Origin: Desulfamplus sp.
GTDB taxonomy: Bacteria > Desulfobacterota > Desulfobacteria > Desulfobacterales > Desulfobacteraceae
Assembly (NCBI GenBank): GCA_015231395.1
Contig: JADGBP010000055.1
Span: 1 to 9,887 of the forward strand
Length of the DNA: 9,887 nucleotides
Reading direction: 5' to 3'
Shown here: one piece after another, positions 6,333 through 9,887 of the stretch
Position numbering within the stretch: the first letter of the stretch is position 1
Layout: every line of letters begins with the position of its first letter
Notes under the pieces: model-generated
Databases searched by the model: none
Told to the model about the DNA's origin: nothing
What the model saw: only the letters and a program-made list of their open reading frames with translations
Program-made: the position numbers and the translations under genes

Positions 6333-7832
6333 TTATTTGGACTCCTCTTTTTTTAGATGATACCGCTTTATCTTACTGTAGAGCGTTGATCGGTCAATGC
6401 CAAGGGCTGTTGCACTTTGGGAGATATTCCAATCATTCTCATTAAGGGTATTTAAAATATGATATTTCTCAATTTGATTGAGAGTCCCTTTTGGCGGATA
6501 ATGGTTAAGTAATTTTTGTTTTTGTTCTTCTGCTCCTTGATCTTGTTGTTTTTGCTCTTGTTGTTTTTGCTTTTGCTTTTGCTCTTGTTCTTGTTGTTCA
6601 GGTATTTCAATCCCGCAACAACTGCAGTGAGGCTGTTTATGCTCTGATTTATGAATACATACCTGTGTAAAAATGGGAAGATCCTCTGGTTCAATTGTAT
6701 GGCTTCTGCAAACTACAACCGCACGTTCCACGGCATTCGACAGTTCTCTTACATTTCCGGGCCAGTTATAAAGCATCAGTTCATCCATAGCCTCTCTGCT
6801 GATCCGTTCCACAGGCTTGTTGATCTCCTGAACAAATTTATGTAAAAAATGGTTGGACAGAAGCGGTATGTCTTCTTTTCTTTTTCGCAAGGGCGGCATG
6901 GTCAAGGCGATAACATTAAGACGATAGTAGAGATCTTCCCTGAATGCACGCTCCTGAATCATTTTTTCAAGATTGCTGTTTGTGGCTGCAATTACCCTGA
7001 AATTCGCGGAAATCGGTTGTGTGCCTCCTACCTTATAAAAAACTCTCTCTTCTAGAACATGGAGCAGATCAATCTGCATTCGCATTGAGATTTCTCCTAT
7101 TTCATCCAGAAAAATGGTTCCTCCGCAGGCCATTTCAAGGCGACCTTTACGGGTCTCCTTGGCATCGGTAAATGCCCCTTTTTGATGACCGAACAGTTCG
7201 CTCTCCATAATCTGTTCCGGAATGGAGCCGCAGTTGACACTAACAAACGGTCCCTCTTTCAAAGGGCTGCTGGTATGGATGGCTTTGGCTGCCATACCCT
7301 TGCCGGTACCTGTCTCTCCGGTAATGAGTACCGTGGATTTTGTCTCCTGAATATCTTGAATCAGTTTGAATATCTCCTGCATTGCAGAGGACTGTCCAAG
7401 CATGCTTTCAAACCGATTTCGCTCTTTAAACTCCTCCTTGAGATATAAATTTTCCCGCTTGCGGGATTGATGATCGTTTAACTTTTCAATTAAAACTCCC
7501 AGCTCATTGGGGTCAAAGGGCTTGAGCAGATAATCATATGCTCCTGCCTTCATTGCTTCCACTGATGATGGAATTGAGCCAAAGGCTGTGATCATTATCA
7601 CATCAATGTCCGGATAGTGCTCTTTTACATGCTTCAAAACTTCTACACCACTTATGCCGTCCATCTTAATATCTACAAGCAGGAGATCAAAACTGTGTTT
7701 TTTCAGTATCTCTATGCATTTTTCACCACTTTCCGCTGTCATTATGTGGTGACCGTCTCTTTCAAGCCATCCGGCAAGGGATTCCCTGATAATAAGTTCG
7801 TCATCCACGATCAGAATTCTGATTTGATGCAT
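6333..7832 (-). CDS. NtrC-family sigma-54-dependent response regulator
   Basis: The 499-residue protein has three domains. A receiver (1-120) has acidic Asp10/Asp11, phosphoacceptor Asp54, Thr82 and Lys104. An AAA+ domain (about 140-375) shows Walker A GETGTGKG at 172-179, Walker B GGTIFLDEIGE with Asp243/Glu244, FREDLYYRL with arginine-finger candidates, and WPGNVREL at 357-364. A Fis-type HTH (about 450-492) includes ISQSATALGIDRSTLYSKIK. It should activate sigma-54 promoters once phosphorylated by the kinase upstream. The sigma-54-contacting loop reads GAFTDA at 219-224 instead of GAFTGA. Between AAA+ and HTH lies an unusual linker: a Cys/His cluster (Cys392, His394, His398, His402, Cys403, Cys405, Cys406), then a Gln/Lys/Glu-rich tract. 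The ATG at 7832 has AAGGAG in its leader. Likely targets are the divergent GcvH-like gene and perhaps its own operon. Confidence 0.95.
   Translation of the reverse strand: MHQIRILIVDDELIIRESLAGWLERDGHHIMTAESGEKCIEILKKHSFDLLLVDIKMDGISGVEVLKHVKEHYPDIDVIMITAFGSIPSSVEAMKAGAYDYLLKPFDPNELGVLIEKLNDHQSRKRENLYLKEEFKERNRFESMLGQSSAMQEIFKLIQDIQETKSTVLITGETGTGKGMAAKAIHTSSPLKEGPFVSVNCGSIPEQIMESELFGHQKGAFTDAKETRKGRLEMACGGTIFLDEIGEISMRMQIDLLHVLEERVFYKVGGTQPISANFRVIAATNSNLEKMIQERAFREDLYYRLNVIALTMPPLRKRKEDIPLLSNHFLHKFVQEINKPVERISREAMDELMLYNWPGNVRELSNAVERAVVVCRSHTIEPEDLPIFTQVCIHKSEHKQPHCSCCGIEIPEQQEQEQKQKQKQQEQKQQDQGAEEQKQKLLNHYPPKGTLNQIEKYHILNTLNENDWNISQSATALGIDRSTLYSKIKRYHLKKEESK
6513..6602 (-). repeat. Coding low-complexity Gln/Lys/Glu tract in the response regulator linker
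   Basis: Residues about 411-440 are almost only Gln, Lys and Glu, built from short CAA-AAG/CAA-GAG-type hexamer repeats. It separates the AAA+ domain and Cys/His cluster from the DNA-binding domain and probably acts as a flexible or coiled linker. The array is slippage-prone, so its length may vary between strains. Confidence 0.75.
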
Positions 7833-7861
7833 GGTGTGTCTCTCCTTTTTTATACGAAAGT

Positions 7862-8042
7862 CTTTTTAAACTCTATCCTTTTTAAACGCTATGCCCTTCA
7901 GTTATTCTTTTTAAACTCTATTCTTTTTAAACTCTATGCCCTTCAGTTATTCTTTTTAAACTCTATCCTTTTTAAACGCTATGCCCTTCAGTTATTCTTT
8001 TTAAACTCTATTCTTTTTAAACTCTATGCCCCTTCAGTTATC
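7862..8042. repeat. Nested 16/45/90-bp tandem repeat between kinase and response regulator genes
   Basis: Four 45-bp units run at 7862-7906, 7907-7951, 7952-7996 and 7997-8042 (the last with one extra C). Each unit is CTTTTTAAACTCTATY (16 bp) plus a 29-bp part that starts with the same core, CTTTTTAAACKCTATG, and ends CCCTTCAGTTATT. Units 1 and 3 share TATC plus ACGC; units 2 and 4 share TATT plus ACTC. The array is therefore a 90-bp dimer repeated twice, with eight copies of the core word. The kinase stop codon (8034-8036) lies in unit 4. There are no spacers, so it is not a CRISPR array. It forms most of the leader of the response regulator message and could be a set of protein-binding sites, an RNA element or a neutral VNTR. 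Confidence 0.92.
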
Positions 8043-9218
8043 CATGATCAATGCTGGCTCTCTTGGAAGTGTTATTTTAAAGGTTGCCCCATTTCCTGGT
8101 TGAGAGTTTACATAAATGTTACCCCCGTGCTCATTAATAATGCCATATACTACGGAGAGTCCAAGACCTACACCTTTTCCGCTTTTTTTTGTTGTAAAAA
8201 AAGGTTCAAAAAGTTTCGATATATTTTCTTGAGAAATACCTGAACCGGTATCTGTAAAACGTATGATAACACTGTCGCTCTCCAGATTATATTCCGTAGA
8301 TATCGTCAGCACTCCTCCTGATGTTAGTGCCATGCTCTCTGTAGCATTGGAGATAAAATTTACGAATACCTGTTTTAACTGATCTTCAGATCCATGACAG
8401 GGGGGCAGTGATGAGTCTAATTCCATTATCAACTTGACACCATTTATCTTTAAAAGGTTGGCATTGAGTAAAATCGTCTGCTCAATCAAGTTGTTCATAT
8501 CAATCTTTTTCAGCTCAATTTTGGATTGTCTGGCAAAAACGAGAAGATTGGAGACAATCCGGCTTATGCGTCGGGTCTCTGTCTCCATAAGATTAAGGTA
8601 TTTTGAAAAAAGTTTGATCTCCTCGTCAGTTACCGGACTTTCTTCCATAATTCGCTTGTTAAGCATAATAAGATTCAATATTCCCGCTATCGGATTATTG
8701 ATTTCATGCACAACCGAGGCTGATAGCTTGCCAAGAGATGCCATTTTGTCCTGATGAAGCAGCTTTTCATGGGTGACATTGAGCTGCTTTGTCCGCTCCT
8801 CCACCATTTTTTCCAAACGCCTTGTTATCTCTTGTTCATCTCTTTTTCGTTTGGTGATATCACGACTGATTTCAATGAACTTGGAAATTTCGCCTTTTTT
8901 TTTCCAGATTGGAAAAATAGTCAGTTCTGCGTATCTTTTTTGATTATCAGGCCCAAGGCGGGTCAACTCTATCTGACAGTGGCGTTTGTTGCGGATCACC
9001 TTCTCAAGGGGACAGATGCTGTGGCAGTTACTGTTTTTGCGTGTGGCTTCCTTAAATACGTCGTAGCATTTTTTTCCGATTACCTCTTCGCGGGTGTAGT
9101 TCATCATCCTTAGAAATGCGTCATTGACTTCAATAACCTCTTTATCTGGAGAGATAATTAGAATAAAATCCCTTATTCCATTCAAAATTGTCTCCATTTC
9201 GTTGTATGGAAGTTTCAT
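8034..9218 (-). CDS. Soluble PAS-domain sensor histidine kinase
   Basis: The 394-residue protein has no transmembrane segment. A PAS domain (about 8-122) starts with LNGIRDFILIISPDKEVIEVN and ends at EISRDITKRKRDE. A coiled helix (about 125-155) leads to a HisKA dimerisation domain with phospho-acceptor His171 in SASVVHEINNPIAGIL. The HATPase domain shows the N box (QVFVNFISNATESM), the G1 box DTGSGI at 323-328, LFEPFFTTK, and the G2 box GKGVGLGLSV. This is the NtrB-like arrangement of kinases paired with sigma-54 regulators. The PAS holds four cysteines (51, 65, 69, 81), including CHSICPL, which may form a metal, iron-sulphur or thiol sensor; this is a guess. The ATG at 9218 has an AGGA element seven bases upstream. 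The stop codon lies inside the repeat array, and the response regulator follows in the same direction. Confidence 0.95.
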   Translation of the reverse strand: MKLPYNEMETILNGIRDFILIISPDKEVIEVNDAFLRMMNYTREEVIGKKCYDVFKEATRKNSNCHSICPLEKVIRNKRHCQIELTRLGPDNQKRYAELTIFPIWKKKGEISKFIEISRDITKRKRDEQEITRRLEKMVEERTKQLNVTHEKLLHQDKMASLGKLSASVVHEINNPIAGILNLIMLNKRIMEESPVTDEEIKLFSKYLNLMETETRRISRIVSNLLVFARQSKIELKKIDMNNLIEQTILLNANLLKINGVKLIMELDSSLPPCHGSEDQLKQVFVNFISNATESMALTSGGVLTISTEYNLESDSVIIRFTDTGSGISQENISKLFEPFFTTKKSGKGVGLGLSVVYGIINEHGGNIYVNSQPGNGATFKITLPREPALIMDN

Positions 9219-9275
9219 CAGCCAATCCTTTATATAAAAGTTTTGAGTTTCAAATGGTGTTTAACAAACGGCAAA

Positions 9276-9317
9276 GTGTAGGAAAATCCAATTAATGTGT
9301 AGAAAAAACCTACACAT
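9276..9317. promoter_or_regulatory. Putative upstream activator binding sites (inverted repeat plus half-site)
   Basis: ATGTGTAG (9295-9302) and CTACACAT (9310-9317) form a perfect 8-bp inverted repeat with a 7-base AAAAAAC centre. A further direct half-site GTGTAGGAAAA begins at 9276, exactly 21 bp (two helical turns) from the GTGTAG of the palindrome. This fits a dimeric Fis-type activator such as the response regulator encoded next door. It lies about 180 bp upstream of the predicted start of the GcvH-like transcript and about 77 bp from the kinase start. Confidence 0.6.
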
Positions 9318-9325
9318 GTGGTTTT

Positions 9326-9338
9326 AATCAACATTTTT
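9326..9338 (+). promoter_or_regulatory. IHF-like binding site
   Basis: AATCAACATTTTT matches the IHF consensus WATCAANNNNTTR at all but the last position. It lies between the presumed activator sites and the sigma-54 promoter, where DNA bending is often needed. A poorer match lies near 9407. AT-rich DNA gives such matches by chance, so confidence is low. Confidence 0.3.
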
Positions 9339-9462
9339 AAAAAATAAATATAACAAAACTATATTTTTTTTCAAAGCAAAGTAAATTAAATTAACTCAAA
9401 AAACATTATAAAATCAGTATGTTTTTATCTTTATTGTCTTTATCTTCATAATTTATTCTTTA

Positions 9463-9478
9463 TGGTATCCTTTTTGCT
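9463..9478 (+). promoter_or_regulatory. Sigma-54 (-24/-12) promoter for the GcvH-like gene
   Basis: TGGTAT-CCTTT-TTGCT matches the consensus TGGCAC-N5-TTGCW at the invariant GG and GC with exact spacing; only the two C positions of TGGCAC differ. Transcription would start about 12 bases after the GC (near 9489), leaving a leader of about 60 nt to the ATG at 9551. The presence of a sigma-54 activator gene 1.6 kb away strengthens the call. Confidence 0.72.
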
Positions 9479-9550
9479 CTTATAAAGCATAAAACATCAA
9501 ATAAATAAAATAAATAAAAAATAACGGACAAACATTAAAAGGGGGATATC

Positions 9551-9887
9551 ATGAAACCACAGGCGGAGAGAAAAACATCACTGGCGGAGAGAAAAACATC
9601 ACTGGCAGAGAAAAAAACATCACAGGCAGAAGAAAATATCTATTTTCCAACAGTATTTGGAAATCAGGTATGGACGCTTAAATCTGATAAAAACGACAAA
9701 CAGGATCAGAAGACTAAACCATGTATCTGGATGGCATCTGGAGCAGTGGCGAAAAAAAATTGTAATAACTATTTTAACTGCACATCCTGCAAATATGACA
9801 CAGCCATGCAGCAACTTGTTGCAGATAAATGTCCTACAGGCGAAAGAAGTGCCACAATAATCTCATCCATTCCCCGTGCAAGTGCTG
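9551..9887 (+). CDS. Cys-motif GcvH-like protein, N-terminal part (3' end outside window)
   Basis: The frame opens at ATG 9551 behind the strong AAAAGGGGGAT ribosome-binding site and stays open to the window end (112 codons visible). Residues 1-28 are a Lys/Glu/Ser-rich arm made of three 7-residue repeats. Residues 57-86 carry the pattern PCIWMASGAV then Cys71, Cys77, Cys80 and KYDTAM, that is C-X12-C-X5-C-X2-C. A similar Cys-containing segment is known to me from deltaproteobacterial proteins annotated as glycine cleavage H-like, where it precedes a lipoyl-type domain. That domain would lie beyond 9887, so the call rests on the N-terminal motif alone. The four cysteines suggest metal or iron-sulphur binding. 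Its sigma-54 promoter and divergent kinase/regulator operon suggest it is the controlled output of that system. Confidence 0.6.
   Translation, partial: MKPQAERKTSLAERKTSLAEKKTSQAEENIYFPTVFGNQVWTLKSDKNDKQDQKTKPCIWMASGAVAKKNCNNYFNCTSCKYDTAMQQLVADKCPTGERSATIISSIPRASA
9563..9625 (+). repeat. 21-bp coding tandem repeat, three units
   Basis: Units at 9563-9583, 9584-9604 and 9605-9625 encode AERKTSL, AERKTSL and AEKKTSQ. The first two are identical in DNA and the third differs at a few bases. The unit is in frame and forms the basic N-terminal arm of the GcvH-like protein. Confidence 0.9.

Larger units (their letters stand above)
9219..9550. promoter_or_regulatory. 332-bp divergent regulatory region between the kinase and GcvH-like genes
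   Basis: No coding sequence is supported here; the region is very AT-rich. From left to right it holds the kinase ribosome-binding site, a GTGTAG half-site plus inverted repeat (9276-9317), an IHF-like site (9326-9338), a long A/T tract, a sigma-54 promoter (9463-9478), an A/T-rich leader with AAATAAAT repeats (about 9509-9533) and a strong AAAAGGGGGAT ribosome-binding site before 9551. The order resembles a classic enhancer-IHF-promoter layout. No convincing sigma-70 promoter for the kinase was found. Confidence 0.65.

Noticed and set aside
6452..6694. Minus-strand open frame in the Gln-rich region
   Set aside because: It is an out-of-frame reading of the low-complexity linker of the response regulator (repeated NKSKSK words) with no independent support.
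7862..8042. CRISPR array
   Set aside because: The repeats are contiguous with no unique spacers and no cas genes are nearby.
7617..8243. 208-codon plus-strand open frame across the repeat array
   Set aside because: Its protein is an artefact of the 45-bp (15-codon) repeat plus antisense of the kinase and regulator genes, which have full domain support on the other strand.
9219..9300. Sigma-54 or sigma-70 promoter for the kinase operon on the minus strand
   Set aside because: No GG-N10-GC pair with correct spacing was found, and the TATATA near the kinase start is too close to the ribosome-binding site to be a -10 box.

Overview
This window reads as a piece of a moderately AT-rich chromosome from a Desulfobacterota (deltaproteobacterial) lineage, probably near the Desulfobacterales. 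That placement is inferred from the gene set: a PhaR-type polyhydroxyalkanoate regulator, an iron alcohol dehydrogenase fused to an SCP2 lipid-binding domain, a bacterial archaemetzincin, a sigma-54 two-component system and a Cys-motif GcvH-like protein. No marker gene is present to confirm it.

Left half, + strand (1-4813): the window opens inside a low-complexity gene whose product carries ten degenerate 8-residue Pro/Glu/Thr repeats and a Lys/Glu/Ser-rich tail. It is followed by phaR, whose C-terminal half looks phasin-like, and by a helical protein with an FFxxxLY motif. A patatin-like phospholipase comes next, then a 613-residue Fe-ADH/SCP2 fusion. Together these suggest a storage-lipid and fatty-acyl/alcohol metabolism neighbourhood. 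Two hairpins (4842-4924) close this block.

Middle (5016-5708, +): a RelE/HigB-like toxin sits 3 nt ahead of an XRE antitoxin, in toxin-first order.

Right half (5776-9887): a minus-strand set encodes a soluble PAS histidine kinase, a 181-bp intercistronic tandem repeat, an NtrC-type sigma-54 response regulator, and a zinc metalloprotease of the archaemetzincin family. The kinase is divergent from a plus-strand gene (9551, cut by the window end) encoding a Cys-rich GcvH-like protein. The 332-bp divergent region holds a perfect 8-bp inverted repeat with an extra half-site 21 bp away, an IHF-like site, and a sigma-54 -24/-12 promoter (9463-9478) pointing at the GcvH-like gene. The simplest model is that the kinase activates the regulator, which binds the upstream sites and drives sigma-54 transcription of the GcvH-like gene, with the archaemetzincin as a co-transcribed partner.

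The most distinctive points are this sigma-54 circuit, the nested 16/45/90-bp repeat array overlapping the kinase stop codon, Cys-rich segments in both signalling proteins, an Asn replacing the conserved Gly of the metzincin motif, and a GAFTDA variant in the regulator.
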